A DNA stretch of 64,000 nucleotides from an uncultured Lachnospiraceae bacterium (GCA_910576535.1 CAJTKK010000014.1:1259-65258), one strand, 5' to 3'; counted from the stretch's first letter, positions 31,305-40,742 are shown. Numbers and translations: made by a program. The notes: generated by a model from the letters alone, not told the origin.

Positions 31305-31745
31305 ATGTTAAAAGGCATTCCGGGGATTTTATCCCCTGAATTACTGAAAGTATTGTGTGAAATGGGGCATAGCGACAGACTGGTAATTGCAGACGGCAAT
31401 TTCCCGGCAGAATCCATGGGAAAAGACGCGGTGGTTATCCGTATGGACGGCCATGGCATCCCGGAAATACTGGATGCGATCCTGCAAGTATTCCCGCTGG
31501 ATACTTATGTGGACAAGCCGGTAAATCTTATGGAAGTGATGCCCGGGGATACGGTGGAGACACCGATCTGGAAGACTTATGAAGAAATTACGGCGCGTCA
31601 TGACGAGCGCGGGGCGCAGGCGATTGGCCAGATTGAACGCTTTGCTTTTTATGAAGAGGCGAAGAAGGTATATGCAATTATTGCTACTGGGGAGACCGCG
31701 CTTTATGCAAATATTATGCTTCAAAAAGGCGTTGTTGTTAACTAA
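31305..31745 (+). CDS. fucU: L-fucose mutarotase (RbsD/FucU family)
   Basis: A 146-residue RbsD/FucU-type mutarotase that interconverts alpha and beta anomers of L-fucose before isomerisation. Motifs: LKGIPGILSPELLKVLCEMG, HSDRLVIADGNFP, MDGHGIPEILDAIL, and the C-terminal ARHDERGAQAIGQIERFAFY with GETALYANIMLQKGV. RBS TTGGAGGGATT before ATG 31305. Its promoter element is shared with the fucI promoter, matching its role in the first steps. Confidence 0.93.
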   Translation: MLKGIPGILSPELLKVLCEMGHSDRLVIADGNFPAESMGKDAVVIRMDGHGIPEILDAILQVFPLDTYVDKPVNLMEVMPGDTVETPIWKTYEEITARHDERGAQAIGQIERFAFYEEAKKVYAIIATGETALYANIMLQKGVVVN

Positions 31746-31786
31746 AGGCCAGGAGGCTTTTTGAGGCCTGGATGAAACGGCAAAAT

Positions 31787-31847
31787 AAAATGCAGTATTT
31801 TCCTTTTTGGAATACGTATAAAGGGGAATACTGCATTTAGATTTTTG
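31787..31847 (+). terminator. Long terminator hairpin after fucU
   Basis: AAATGCAGTATT pairs with AATACTGCATTT, with a further interrupted inner stem and about 25 bases of loop. AGATTTTT follows. Confidence 0.75.
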
Positions 31848-31875
31848 GTGGGGCAAGTGCTGTAAGGAGGTAAGG

Positions 31876-33489
31876 ATGTATCGGATTTTGCTTGTGGATG
31901 ATGAAGCTCTGATCCGGGAGGCTGTCAGTGACAATGTCAAATGGGAAGAGTACGGATATGAACTGGCCGGCAGTTGTGAAAACGGAAAAGAAGCTTTGGA
32001 ATTTATAGAGAAAAATCCTGTGGACGTGGTTCTTACGGATATCTGTATGCCTTATATGGACGGTATGCAGTTAAGTGAAAAACTTTGCGAAAATTATCCG
32101 TCTGTGAAAATTATCATTTTGAGCGGATATGATGATTTTGACTATGCAAAAAAAGCAATACGCTATGGGGTAAAGGAGTATCTCCTCAAACCGATTACGG
32201 CAGAGGAAATGGGGGATGTACTGATTGCCCTGAAAGAGGAAATGGATAAGGAACGGAAGACGGAACGGAAAATATCGGAACTGGAATCCGCCTACCGGAA
32301 AGGGCAGCAGCTTTTGTATTCCGATGCACTGCTGCAGTTGATCAGGGGAAGCAGGGCGGATGAAGAAATACGCAGGGAATTAAGGAAGATAGGACTGGAT
32401 TTCCATTCTGCCGTATATAGGGTAGGGGTGGTGGAACTGGACATTTATGCCCGTTCCAATAAACTGGATGAGAAGAGGAAGCGGGAGAGCGCTCTCATGG
32501 CCTTTGTCCTCCATAATATCAGCCAGGAAATTGTGCAGAGAAATAAAGCAGGAGAGGTATGCCAAGGGAAGGATCACCGTACTTATATGCTCCTGCATTC
32601 TAACCGTCAGATGGAGTTCCGTCAAACAGTAAAGGATATCTGCGGCGAGATTATTGCCCAGATGAACCGGATCATGCAGCTTGCGGTAAACATTGGATTA
32701 GGAAGTTATGTGACGGAGACGGAAAATATATATATTTCTTATGAAGAAGCGGAAGAAGCGCTGGAATACCATTATATAATGGGTGGCAACCATGTAATGG
32801 AAATAGAGGTAATCCGGGAAGAAAAAAAGCAGGTGGATGTGGATAAGATGCTGGATGAAATTATTCTTCATGTAAAAGGCAATGACGTATCCGGAATAAA
32901 GAATGATTTTGCTTCTATGGAAAAAGAACTGCGGGAATGCCGTTATGACAGAAGAAGCGCTGGCGTTATCTTACAGCGGACAGTGGATTTGTTAGATGAA
33001 TTATGCAAACTGTCGGAAATGGAAAGCGGGCAGCGGGTTGCTTCTAAAGAAGAGATTTTGGAAAGCGTGCTGAAAGCGGAGGGGCTAAAAGAGGCTGTGG
33101 ATATTTTGGGCGCCTATTGCCAGGAAATAGGAGGCTGGCTGGACAGCCAGAGGAATGTGGGCGGCAAAAAATATGCGGTACTGGCGATGGACTATATTGA
33201 AAAGAATTACAGCGATTGCGATTTAAGCCTGCATTCCGTCTGTTCTTACCTGAATATCAGCGCCAGCCGGTTCAGCACGATATTTAAGCAGGCGACAGGA
33301 ACTACCTTTATGGATGTGCTGATTGGGCTTAGGATGCAGAAAGCCAAGGATCTGCTGGAGCATACGGATATGAAAAATTATGAGATTGCGGAAAGAGTAG
33401 GATTCAACGATTCCCACTATTTTAGTATTGCCTTTAAAAAGATAACAGGGAAAACACCTACCGAATATGCAAAAGAAATGAGGAAATAA
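31876..33489 (+). CDS. YesN-type response regulator (REC + AraC HTH)
   Basis: A 537-residue response regulator. The receiver domain (residues 1-120) has VDDEALI, phosphoacceptor Asp55 in VVLTDICMPYMDG and KPI at its end. A long helical middle follows, then a C-terminal AraC-type double HTH (YIEKNYSDCDLSLHSVCSYL ... RVGFNDSHYFSIAFKKITGK, ending TPTEYAKEMRK). Such regulators activate sugar-transport operons. The stop is directly followed by the kinase ATG (TAAATG), so the pair is coupled. Likely targets are the ABC transporter and fuc genes nearby. Confidence 0.92.
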   Translation: MYRILLVDDEALIREAVSDNVKWEEYGYELAGSCENGKEALEFIEKNPVDVVLTDICMPYMDGMQLSEKLCENYPSVKIIILSGYDDFDYAKKAIRYGVKEYLLKPITAEEMGDVLIALKEEMDKERKTERKISELESAYRKGQQLLYSDALLQLIRGSRADEEIRRELRKIGLDFHSAVYRVGVVELDIYARSNKLDEKRKRESALMAFVLHNISQEIVQRNKAGEVCQGKDHRTYMLLHSNRQMEFRQTVKDICGEIIAQMNRIMQLAVNIGLGSYVTETENIYISYEEAEEALEYHYIMGGNHVMEIEVIREEKKQVDVDKMLDEIILHVKGNDVSGIKNDFASMEKELRECRYDRRSAGVILQRTVDLLDELCKLSEMESGQRVASKEEILESVLKAEGLKEAVDILGAYCQEIGGWLDSQRNVGGKKYAVLAMDYIEKNYSDCDLSLHSVCSYLNISASRFSTIFKQATGTTFMDVLIGLRMQKAKDLLEHTDMKNYEIAERVGFNDSHYFSIAFKKITGKTPTEYAKEMRK

Positions 33490-35283
33490 ATGACTGGAAA
33501 GAAAAACCATTTTACGGTTTTATCCTTGTTTAAGAGCGTAAGGGCAACGATGCTTTGCCTGTTTTCGCTGCTGATTGTCATTACAATGGTTATTTTTCTT
33601 GTTATATCCGTAGATTATACAAAAAAGACAGTCCTTGAGAATTCTACGGATTACACTTCCCGGCTGGTCCGCCAGGTAAACCGGGATATTGACTCCTACA
33701 TTGATTATATGGAAAATATTTCCTCTATGATTATACAAGGCGGGGATGTGCAGAAGTATTTGTTTATGGAAATGCCCAAGGCAGATGTACAAGAGGCGTA
33801 CAGCCGTATTGTAACCCAGTTCAATACTGTTGTGGAGACAAGGCAGGATATATCCAATATTGCAGTAGTGACGCCGGAGAGGGATTATATTATTAACAAC
33901 GGCATGGATGCTTTGAACGAAAATGTATCCCTGCAGGATGTGGAATGGTATAAAAAAGCTTTGGAAGGGGAGAGCCGTATCATTACTTCTTCCCATGTCC
34001 AGCATGTAATACGCAATAATTATAAGTGGGTAGTTACGTTAAGCAAGGGAATAAGGAATCCGAAGACAGGAAAGAATGGGGCAGTCTTCTTTATCGACCT
34101 GAATTATAAGCTGTTGAAGGACTTATGTGAAAACAACAGTCTTGGCACGAACAGTTATGTGTTTATTATGGATGAATCCGGAAAAATCATTTATCATCCG
34201 AAGCAGCAGCTTCTCTATAACGGGCTGAAAAAAGAACGGACGCAGGAAGTGCTTGCCTGTGGATATAACGGATATTTCATAACGGAAGAAGATGGGGCGG
34301 ATGAAGGGAAGCTTTATACCGTATCGGTATCGGAGAAGACAGGGTGGAGAGTCGTGGGCGTAGCGGATATTTCCGAGCTGATGAAGAATAAAAAAGAAAC
34401 GGAATATCTTTATATGCTTACAGCGGCGGCGCTGCTCTGCGTGGCTATGCTCCTGGCTATCTTTTTTGCCACAGCGATCACCAGGCCTATTAAGGAGCTG
34501 AAGGACTCCATGAAGGAAGTGGAAAAGGGGAATTTTGAGAATACGGATGTGGTAGTCGGTTCAGGCAGCGAGATAGACAGCCTTGGCAATTCTTTTAATC
34601 TTATGACCGCGCGGATCAGGCAATTGATGGAACAGAATATTTACGAGCAGGAGGAGAAGCGCAAAAGCGAGATGAAAGCGCTCCGTTCCCAGATTAACCC
34701 CCACTTTTTGTATAATACGCTGGATTCCATTATCTGGATGGCGGAAGGGGGGAAAAACAGGGAAGTGGTGCGGATGACTTCCGCCCTTGCCAGGTTGCTG
34801 CGGCAGAGCATCAGCAATGACAATGAAAGGATTCCTTTGGAAAAGGAAGTGGATTATGCCGGGAGTTATCTGACGATTCAGAAGATGCGTTATAAAGATA
34901 AGCTGGAATATGAGATAGAAGTGGCCGAAGACATTAAGAAAGAGGAAATCATTAACCTGATTCTCCAGCCATTGGTGGAGAATGCAATTTATCATGGCAT
35001 TAAATATAAGGGTTCAAAAGGCCTGATCAGGATTGTGGGTTATGGGGAAGAGGATAACATGATACTGAAGGTTATAGATAACGGCATTGGAATGGATGAA
35101 AAAACATTGCAAGGGATTTTTGACAAATCCAAAGCCAGCGAAGGGAAAAACGGAGTAGGAGTCTATAATGTGCAGACGCGTATCCGTTTATACTATGGGG
35201 CGGATTACGGGCTTCATTTTGATAGCGCTTTGGGGGAAGGGACGACGGTAACTATTACGGTACCGAGGAATTTTCGGGAATAG
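33490..35283 (+). CDS. YesM-type sensor histidine kinase
   Basis: A 597-residue membrane kinase. TM1 lies at ~18-42, an extracytoplasmic Cache-like sensor domain at ~45-300, TM2 (YMLTAAALLCVAMLLAIFFA) at ~305-325, then HAMP (TRPIKELKDSMKEVEKGNFE), a His_kinase block with phosphoacceptor His405 in SQINPHFLYNTLDSI, and HATPase (LILQPLVENAIYHGI, DNGIGM, GVGVYNVQTRI). It partners the upstream regulator and probably reads out the anchored sugar-binding protein encoded next. Confidence 0.92.
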   Translation: MTGKKNHFTVLSLFKSVRATMLCLFSLLIVITMVIFLVISVDYTKKTVLENSTDYTSRLVRQVNRDIDSYIDYMENISSMIIQGGDVQKYLFMEMPKADVQEAYSRIVTQFNTVVETRQDISNIAVVTPERDYIINNGMDALNENVSLQDVEWYKKALEGESRIITSSHVQHVIRNNYKWVVTLSKGIRNPKTGKNGAVFFIDLNYKLLKDLCENNSLGTNSYVFIMDESGKIIYHPKQQLLYNGLKKERTQEVLACGYNGYFITEEDGADEGKLYTVSVSEKTGWRVVGVADISELMKNKKETEYLYMLTAAALLCVAMLLAIFFATAITRPIKELKDSMKEVEKGNFENTDVVVGSGSEIDSLGNSFNLMTARIRQLMEQNIYEQEEKRKSEMKALRSQINPHFLYNTLDSIIWMAEGGKNREVVRMTSALARLLRQSISNDNERIPLEKEVDYAGSYLTIQKMRYKDKLEYEIEVAEDIKKEEIINLILQPLVENAIYHGIKYKGSKGLIRIVGYGEEDNMILKVIDNGIGMDEKTLQGIFDKSKASEGKNGVGVYNVQTRIRLYYGADYGLHFDSALGEGTTVTITVPRNFRE

Positions 35284-35296
35284 ACGATAAGGGGGC

Positions 35297-36292
35297 GTGG
35301 CTGTTAATATGAAAATACATAGAAAAAAACTGCTGTTATGGATTGCCATAGGGCTGGCAGCCGCAGTGGCGGGAGTTTTTTTTATAACGGGCAGTAAAAA
35401 AGAGGATGAGAAAAGCCATGTGATTTTTATCCCCAAAGTCATTGACGAGGACAATGATTTCTGGAAGCTGCTGATCGAAGGAGTGGAAATGGCGGCTGCG
35501 GAATATCATGTAGACCTGACGATTGTAGCGGCTAAGACAGAGGACGATTATGAGGAACAGAATGCATTGATTGAGTGGGCCATTGCCCAGAAGCCGGATG
35601 CAATTCTGCTCACCCCTTCCAGCTATACGGAGACAACGCCTTATGCAAAAAAAATAAAAGAAGAGAGGATCCCTTTGATACTGGTGGACTCGGAAGTGGA
35701 TGAGGATATTGCGGATACGGTAATTGCCACAGATAATGAAAAGCTGGGGGAAGTGGAGGGCAATTATATGAAGAGGTATGCCACAGAGGATTCCCAGATT
35801 GCAGTTATCGGTCATGTGGAGGGTTCTTCCACTGCTATTAAAAGGGAAAAAGGGGTGCGCAAGGGCCTGGGGGAATATGAAGACAGGATCGTAGATGTCG
35901 TCTTCTGCGATTCCGATTATGATAAAGCCTACCGACTTATGACGGAATTGATAGAAAAGTATCCGGGAATTGATTTGGTGGCAGGGCTGAATGAATATTC
36001 GGCGGTAGGGGCGGCACGGGCAATTAAAGAAAAGGGCCTGCATGAACGGATCCGGGTAGTGGGCATCGACAGTTCCCTGGAGGAAATCCAGTTTTTGGAA
36101 GAGGGGATTTTTGAGATTATTGTAATTCAGAACCCTTTTAAAATGGGATATATGGGAATAGAGGCCGCTGTCAGGATACTGGATGGCGAGAAGGTGCTGA
36201 AGCATATTGATTCCGGATGCGAACTGATCAGCAATGACAGTGTCTACACGGAGGAGAACCAGAAGCTGCTGTTCCCGTTCCGGGAAGAATAA
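35297..36292 (+). CDS. Membrane-anchored sugar-binding protein (sensor partner)
   Basis: A 331-residue RbsB/type I periplasmic-binding protein with an uncleaved-looking N-terminal anchor (LLLWIAIGLAAAVAGVFFIT) and no lipobox Cys. The two-lobed domain shows VIFIPKVIDEDNDFWKLLIE, KPDAILLTPSSY, IPLILVDSEVDED, TDNEKLGEVEGNYM and IRVVGIDSS. It lies 13 bp after the YesM kinase, the arrangement of three-component sugar sensors in which an anchored binding protein delivers ligand information to the kinase. Start GTG 35297; ATG 35309 is an alternative. Confidence 0.85.
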   Translation: MAVNMKIHRKKLLLWIAIGLAAAVAGVFFITGSKKEDEKSHVIFIPKVIDEDNDFWKLLIEGVEMAAAEYHVDLTIVAAKTEDDYEEQNALIEWAIAQKPDAILLTPSSYTETTPYAKKIKEERIPLILVDSEVDEDIADTVIATDNEKLGEVEGNYMKRYATEDSQIAVIGHVEGSSTAIKREKGVRKGLGEYEDRIVDVVFCDSDYDKAYRLMTELIEKYPGIDLVAGLNEYSAVGAARAIKEKGLHERIRVVGIDSSLEEIQFLEEGIFEIIVIQNPFKMGYMGIEAAVRILDGEKVLKHIDSGCELISNDSVYTEENQKLLFPFREE

Positions 36293-36314
36293 AAGAAAGA
36301 GGAGGAATGATGAA

Positions 36315-36752
36315 ATGCTGGAAGGAATAGAAAAAATTTTTGATGAAATGCAGCCGATGATGAAAAAGCTGAAAAAGGCTTCTTATGAAAAAAACATGGA
36401 GAGGTTCCGGGAAGCGCATGGGCATTATTTTTCGGAAATGGCCGGTTATATGGAACAGGCCGGGGAAAAAGAGAAGGCGGCAAGAGAGATTGGGGAATCT
36501 TTCATAGATCAGGTGGAAAAGCATTTTAAAGTGAACGGGAAAATAGGGGGAAGGGTACAGACGGACTTAAACTTCTTTATGATTTATTATGTATTCCCTG
36601 CCATTTTATTGTCGGGAGGGGAATATGGGAAAATGACTGCGGATGCCATATGCGGCCAATGGGGAGGACGGTTCAAGGACAGCAAAATAAGCTATGCGGA
36701 TTACGATACCATCTATAGCGGGTTCCGGGAAAAGATATTTGGGATCTTTTAA
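36315..36752 (+). CDS. Hypothetical protein
   Basis: A 145-residue, mostly helical protein (MLEGIEKIFDEMQPMMKKLK...) with a hydrophobic stretch FFMIYYVFPAILLSGGEYGK near residue 95 and an aromatic C-terminus. I recognise no family. ATG 36315 follows GAGGAGG; the upstream open frame overlaps the binding-protein gene. It is the last gene of the sensor operon and is convergent with an AraC regulator. Confidence 0.65.
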   Translation: MLEGIEKIFDEMQPMMKKLKKASYEKNMERFREAHGHYFSEMAGYMEQAGEKEKAAREIGESFIDQVEKHFKVNGKIGGRVQTDLNFFMIYYVFPAILLSGGEYGKMTADAICGQWGGRFKDSKISYADYDTIYSGFREKIFGIF

Positions 36753-36765
36753 AGAAAAACCGGCA

Positions 36766-37638
36766 TTAGGGCATAGAGGAAAACTGTTTGCGGTAAGAAG
36801 TGGCGCTTTGGCCGTAATAACGTTTGAATGAAGCGGAAAAATGCTCAATGCAGGAGTATCCGGTATCTTCGGCAATTCTGGTAATGGATAAATCGTGGTT
36901 TTGTAAAAGAATGGAAGCGGCAGACATGCGGGCTTCAGTTTTTTTCTGCAAAAAAGTTTTTCCGTAATGATCTTTCAGAAGACGTTCTGTCTGACGGATG
37001 CCAAGCCCAAGCCGGGAAGAAAGCATGTCAAGGCTTAAAGTGCGGTACTCGTAGAGAAAGCATTCTTCAATAATAAGGTATTTATTTTCGATTAAATTAG
37101 GGACGCTTGTATGAGGGGCTGTTTCTATCTGTCCTTCATAATTCCGAATCATTTTTATAATGAGCTGTTTCAGCAGGATTCCGGCTTGTATGGTATAGCC
37201 GGTGTAGCGGTGTTCCAGTTCGGAAAAAAGCTGCTTCATTAAAGTATGGATATCCTGGCGGTCCTGCCCGAACCAGAATCTGGTCTGCCAAAAGACTTTG
37301 GCAAGGGATTTTTCTTCCAAAGAAGGGGCGGGGGCAGGATTATGCCCAGTTTTTAAATAAATGCAGTATTCCCACATAGGATCCTTTTTGTCGGGGATCT
37401 GGGAGTGTTCAATAAAGGGGCCGGTGACAAAAAGAGTATTGGGGATGATTTCATAAGGATTCCCGTCAATAACGGCTTTTCCGTAACCGAGAGGAATATA
37501 GTGGATTTCAAAGCTGTTTTTACTATGGCTATGTCTGGGGATGGAGCGTTCAAAGCGTTCCAAGACAATATTGGAAATGTGAAAATCATATTCGCCCAAA
37601 GCAAAATGCAAATTATAATGATCCAGTCGTTTCAGCAT
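36766..37638 (-). CDS. AraC family transcriptional regulator
   Basis: A 290-residue regulator with an N-terminal cupin-like sensing domain (RSIPRHSHSKNSFEIHYIP, GKAVIDGNPYEI) and a C-terminal AraC double HTH (LSLDMLSSRLGLGIRQTERL, ITRIAEDTGYSCIEHFSASF, KRYYGQSATSYRK). It is transcribed away from the Zn-dehydrogenase/aldo-keto reductase pair and probably controls it. Minus-strand ATG at 37638; an upstream TTG at 37650 is less likely. Confidence 0.88.
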   Translation of the reverse strand: MLKRLDHYNLHFALGEYDFHISNIVLERFERSIPRHSHSKNSFEIHYIPLGYGKAVIDGNPYEIIPNTLFVTGPFIEHSQIPDKKDPMWEYCIYLKTGHNPAPAPSLEEKSLAKVFWQTRFWFGQDRQDIHTLMKQLFSELEHRYTGYTIQAGILLKQLIIKMIRNYEGQIETAPHTSVPNLIENKYLIIEECFLYEYRTLSLDMLSSRLGLGIRQTERLLKDHYGKTFLQKKTEARMSAASILLQNHDLSITRIAEDTGYSCIEHFSASFKRYYGQSATSYRKQFSSMP

Positions 37639-37741
37639 AAAAATAACCAACCTTTTTTATTTAATATACTTCTGTTTTGGGGAAATTGCAATAAATATTC
37701 GCAAACACGACATGTAAATGTTAAAAATGTCAAAGGAATCT

Positions 37742-37770
37742 CTTACAGAAACAAAGGAATGGGATATAAT
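37742..37770 (+). promoter_or_regulatory. Probable promoter of the dehydrogenase/AKR operon
   Basis: TATAAT at 37765-37770 with a weak -35 (CTTACA, 37742-37747) at 17 bp, about 90 bp before the Zn-dehydrogenase start. The weak -35 fits activator control, for which the divergent AraC gene is a candidate. Confidence 0.5.
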
Positions 37771-37859
37771 AGAATGAAAGAGAAAAAATTGAAGGAACCG
37801 GAAAACGGGAAGCGGTAAAAAAGAAAAAACAGGAAATGGGAAAAAGGAGGAAAAGCAGC

Positions 37860-38912
37860 ATGAGTAAAATGATGGGGGCGATTTTGCCCGGGAACAGCAC
37901 GGTGGAACTGAAGGAATTCGATATCCCGAAGCCAGGACACGGACAGGTTTTGGTACAGACGAAGGCGACTACAATATGCGGGAGCGATATCCGGTGTATT
38001 TATAGGGAGCATGTGGGAAAAGGGCCGGAAGGATATATACCTGGCATGATTGCGGGCCATGAGCCTTGCGGCATTATCGTGGAAGAAGGGGAAGGTTTAA
38101 AACGTTTCAAAAAAGGGGACAGGGTAGTTGTTTATCATATTTCCGGCTGCGGTGTCTGCAACGACTGCAGAAGGGGATATTATATCTCCTGCACCAGCGA
38201 GCATAGGCAGGCTTACGGCTGGCAGAGGAACGGCGGCATGGCGCCTTACATATTGGCAGAAGAAAAGGATCTGATTGCACTGCCGGATGAATTGACCTAT
38301 AAGGACGGCGCGCAGGTAGCATGCGGATTCGGCACTGTTTATGAGGCGATTGAAAAAATCGGTGTCTGCGGAAATGATGCGGTGCTTGTCACTGGCCTTG
38401 GCCCGGTGGGGCTTGCTGCATTGATGCTGGCAAAGTGCATGGGCGCAAATAAGCTGATCGGCGTGGAAATGAATGATTACCGCATTGACCTGGCAAAGAA
38501 ATTAGGCCTTGCGGACTATGTATTTAAGCCGGGGGAGGATGCTTTGGCACAGATTCTGGAAGTGACGGGCGGCAAAGGAGTGGAAAGAGCCATTGACGCC
38601 AGCGCAAACGATGCAGGCAGGCAGCTTGCCATCAGGGCGACAAGGGAATGGGGTAAAATCGCATTTGTTGGTGAAGGAGGAACTTGTACCTTTCATCCCA
38701 GCCCGGATATTATCCATGGACAGAAAACGATTTATGGTTCATGGGTAACTTCATTATGGAAAATGGAAGAGCTGGTGGAACGTCTGGTAAGATGGGGGAT
38801 TCATCCGGAAGACCTGGTGACGCACGAATTCCCGCTGGAAAAGGCAGATGAGGCATATGCTTTGATGGCAGGGGGGCAATGCGGCAAAGTTGCGGTTACT
38901 TTTAAAGATTGA
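37860..38912 (+). CDS. Zinc-dependent alcohol/sugar dehydrogenase (MDR family)
   Basis: A 350-residue medium-chain dehydrogenase. Catalytic Zn: ICGSDIR and GHEPCG. Structural Zn: CGVCNDCRRGYYISC, all four Cys present. NAD site: VLVTGLGPVGLAALMLA. It resembles polyol or sugar dehydrogenases more than ethanol dehydrogenases; no targeting peptide, so cytosolic. ATG 37860 follows AAGGAGG. It is followed by an aldo/keto reductase, suggesting an oxidation-reduction pair acting on a sugar or lactaldehyde. Substrate unknown. Confidence 0.88.
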   Translation: MSKMMGAILPGNSTVELKEFDIPKPGHGQVLVQTKATTICGSDIRCIYREHVGKGPEGYIPGMIAGHEPCGIIVEEGEGLKRFKKGDRVVVYHISGCGVCNDCRRGYYISCTSEHRQAYGWQRNGGMAPYILAEEKDLIALPDELTYKDGAQVACGFGTVYEAIEKIGVCGNDAVLVTGLGPVGLAALMLAKCMGANKLIGVEMNDYRIDLAKKLGLADYVFKPGEDALAQILEVTGGKGVERAIDASANDAGRQLAIRATREWGKIAFVGEGGTCTFHPSPDIIHGQKTIYGSWVTSLWKMEELVERLVRWGIHPEDLVTHEFPLEKADEAYALMAGGQCGKVAVTFKD

Positions 38913-38932
38913 ATGGGCAGAAAGGGAGAAAA

Positions 38933-39943
38933 ATGGAAAATAGAATAAATCCTGCCGATGTACCGAAAAAAAAGTTATATACGGGGGAAGAAATCCCTTC
39001 CGTCGGCCTTGGGACTTTCGGATCGGATAAATACACGCCGGAACAAGTGAGCAATGCCGTATATGGGGCAATCTTAAGCGGTTACCGCCTGATTGACTGC
39101 GGGTCCGTATATCAGAATGAGGACAGAATCGGGGAAGCGCTGCAAAGGGTGTTTTCGGAAACCGGCATAAAAAGAGAAGAACTGTTTATTACCTCTAAGG
39201 TGTGGAATGACATGCACAGGGAAGTTGCAAAATCCTGCAAAAAAAGTTTAAAAGATTTACGGCTGAATGATATAGATTTATATTTTGTACACTGGCCGTT
39301 CCCGAATTACCATGCCCCCGGCTGCAGCGGGGATTCCAGAAACCCGGATTCCAAGCCGTTTTCTGTGGATGAGTTTATGGATACATGGCGCCAGTGCGAA
39401 GAACTGGTGGAAAAAGGGATGGTAAGATATATTGGAATGTCTAATATGACGATCCCTAAGCTGGAGGCTGTTTTGCCTTTATGTAAAATCAAACCGGCGG
39501 CTCTTGAACTGGAATGCCATCCGGGGTTCCAGCAGCCGGAGCTTTTTGAATATGCGTTAAGTCATGGGATACAGCCGATTGGCTATTGTCCTATCGGTTC
39601 ACCCTCCAGGCCGGAAAGGGATAGGACCAGCGAGGATGTGGCGGATACCCAGATGCCTGAAATCGTTGAGATTGCCAGCGCCCATCAAGTGCATCCGGCG
39701 GTAGTATGCCTCAAATGGGCAGTGCAAAGAGGGCAGATACCGATCCCTTTCTCCGTGAAGGAACCTCAATATATCAGCAATCTGAAATGCGTAACGGAGG
39801 ATCCGCTGACGGAGGAGGAAATGGATAGAATCCGGAAGGCGGATAAGAATTGCCGGCTGATCAAAGGGCAAGTGTTTTTGTGGCAGGGAGCTGCCGGCTG
39901 GGAAGACTTGTGGGATTTAGACGGAAAAATAACGGGAGCTTAG
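38933..39943 (+). CDS. Aldo/keto reductase
   Basis: A 336-residue NADPH-dependent reductase. The catalytic tetrad is visible: Asp and Tyr in YRLIDCGSVYQNEDRIGEAL, Lys in FITSKVW, His in LYFVHWPFPN. NADP-binding parts are YIGMSNM, ELECHPGFQQPEL and IPIPFSVKEPQYI. Reduction of L-lactaldehyde to 1,2-propanediol is a known activity of this family and would fit the locus, but this is inference. ATG 38933 follows AAAGGGAG, 20 bp after the dehydrogenase. Confidence 0.9.
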   Translation: MENRINPADVPKKKLYTGEEIPSVGLGTFGSDKYTPEQVSNAVYGAILSGYRLIDCGSVYQNEDRIGEALQRVFSETGIKREELFITSKVWNDMHREVAKSCKKSLKDLRLNDIDLYFVHWPFPNYHAPGCSGDSRNPDSKPFSVDEFMDTWRQCEELVEKGMVRYIGMSNMTIPKLEAVLPLCKIKPAALELECHPGFQQPELFEYALSHGIQPIGYCPIGSPSRPERDRTSEDVADTQMPEIVEIASAHQVHPAVVCLKWAVQRGQIPIPFSVKEPQYISNLKCVTEDPLTEEEMDRIRKADKNCRLIKGQVFLWQGAAGWEDLWDLDGKITGA

Positions 39944-39999
39944 AATGGGGGCAGGACTGGCTGATAAAGCAGGATTGCTCAAGAAATCATAGAATATTA

Positions 40000-40033
40000 T
40001 TTTCCGCCCGGGGCAAAAGCCCCGGGCGGAAAA
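40000..40033. other. 15-bp perfect palindromic hairpin
   Basis: TTTTCCGCCCGGGGC (40000-40014), AAAA, and its exact reverse complement (40019-40033). It lies between convergent genes. The T-run is on the 5' arm, so it is not a canonical terminator in either direction, though it may still end transcripts. Confidence 0.7.
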
Positions 40034-40192
40034 TGATTCCGGGAAAAATCCGGCAGGAGATTTTTAACCCTTTTCTGTAAAATTTTCAATTTAAATAGTT
40101 GTCGGATATTCATATAATGAATTTATTGGATAGGATCGAAAACCGTTGCAGGGATTGATCCTAAAGCTGCACGGGACGGCAATGAATATGAG

Positions 40193-40729
40193 CTATTCCC
40201 TGGGCTGACTGGATACATCGGGGTGGAGATAAGCATATTGAAGCGCTTTTAAGTCTGAGGTAATCATAAGGCTTAGGATAATATTTCCTTCTTCCCGGTA
40301 CCATACGCGGCCTGTATTGGATGGCTGGCTTTCTCCCGGGGCATCCCCGCTTACTTTGTCATCCACAGATTTTTCAAGGATGTCATAGAGGCTGTAGAGT
40401 TCCTGCTCTTCATCCGCAGAACAGGCCCAGGCAACGCACATGAGGCGTTCTTCGCCATCGAACATGTATTTAATGGTTCCCTGGCGTTCCTGGTAAGCTT
40501 TAGGGTAGGTATAACAGGTTCCGCCGTATACGGAAGCGTACGTGGAATAACCATCTCCCTCATAAGAAAGGATATCCTCCAAAGAATCATCCCAGGAAAC
40601 ATCGCTAAATGGGGCGGCCGGAGAGCCGGGATTTCCTTTTCCGCAGCCCAGGGGCAGTAAAAGGGCAGGGAGCAGTAGAAATAAGAAAGAAATTTTAAGC
40701 AGCTTTGTTGATTGTTTTGATAATTGCAT
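40193..40729 (-). CDS. Hypothetical lipoprotein
   Basis: A 178-residue protein with a lipoprotein signal peptide (KLLKISFLFLLLPALLLPLG then CGKG). The mature part starts with a DUF-like block PFSDVSWDDSLEDILSYEGD, then YGGTCYTYPKAY and EERLMCVAWACSADEEQELY, with several Cys. I do not recognise the family. Minus-strand ATG at 40729 follows AAGGAG. It is divergent from the DUF4867 gene and convergent with the aldo/keto reductase. Confidence 0.75.
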   Translation of the reverse strand: MQLSKQSTKLLKISFLFLLLPALLLPLGCGKGNPGSPAAPFSDVSWDDSLEDILSYEGDGYSTYASVYGGTCYTYPKAYQERQGTIKYMFDGEERLMCVAWACSADEEQELYSLYDILEKSVDDKVSGDAPGESQPSNTGRVWYREEGNIILSLMITSDLKALQYAYLHPDVSSQPRE

Positions 40730-40742
40730 ATAAATTCTCCTT

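Noticed and set aside
35336..36205. 289-residue minus-strand open frame
   Set aside because: Entirely antisense to the anchored binding-protein gene, with low-complexity Phe/Ile/Arg content and no start signal.
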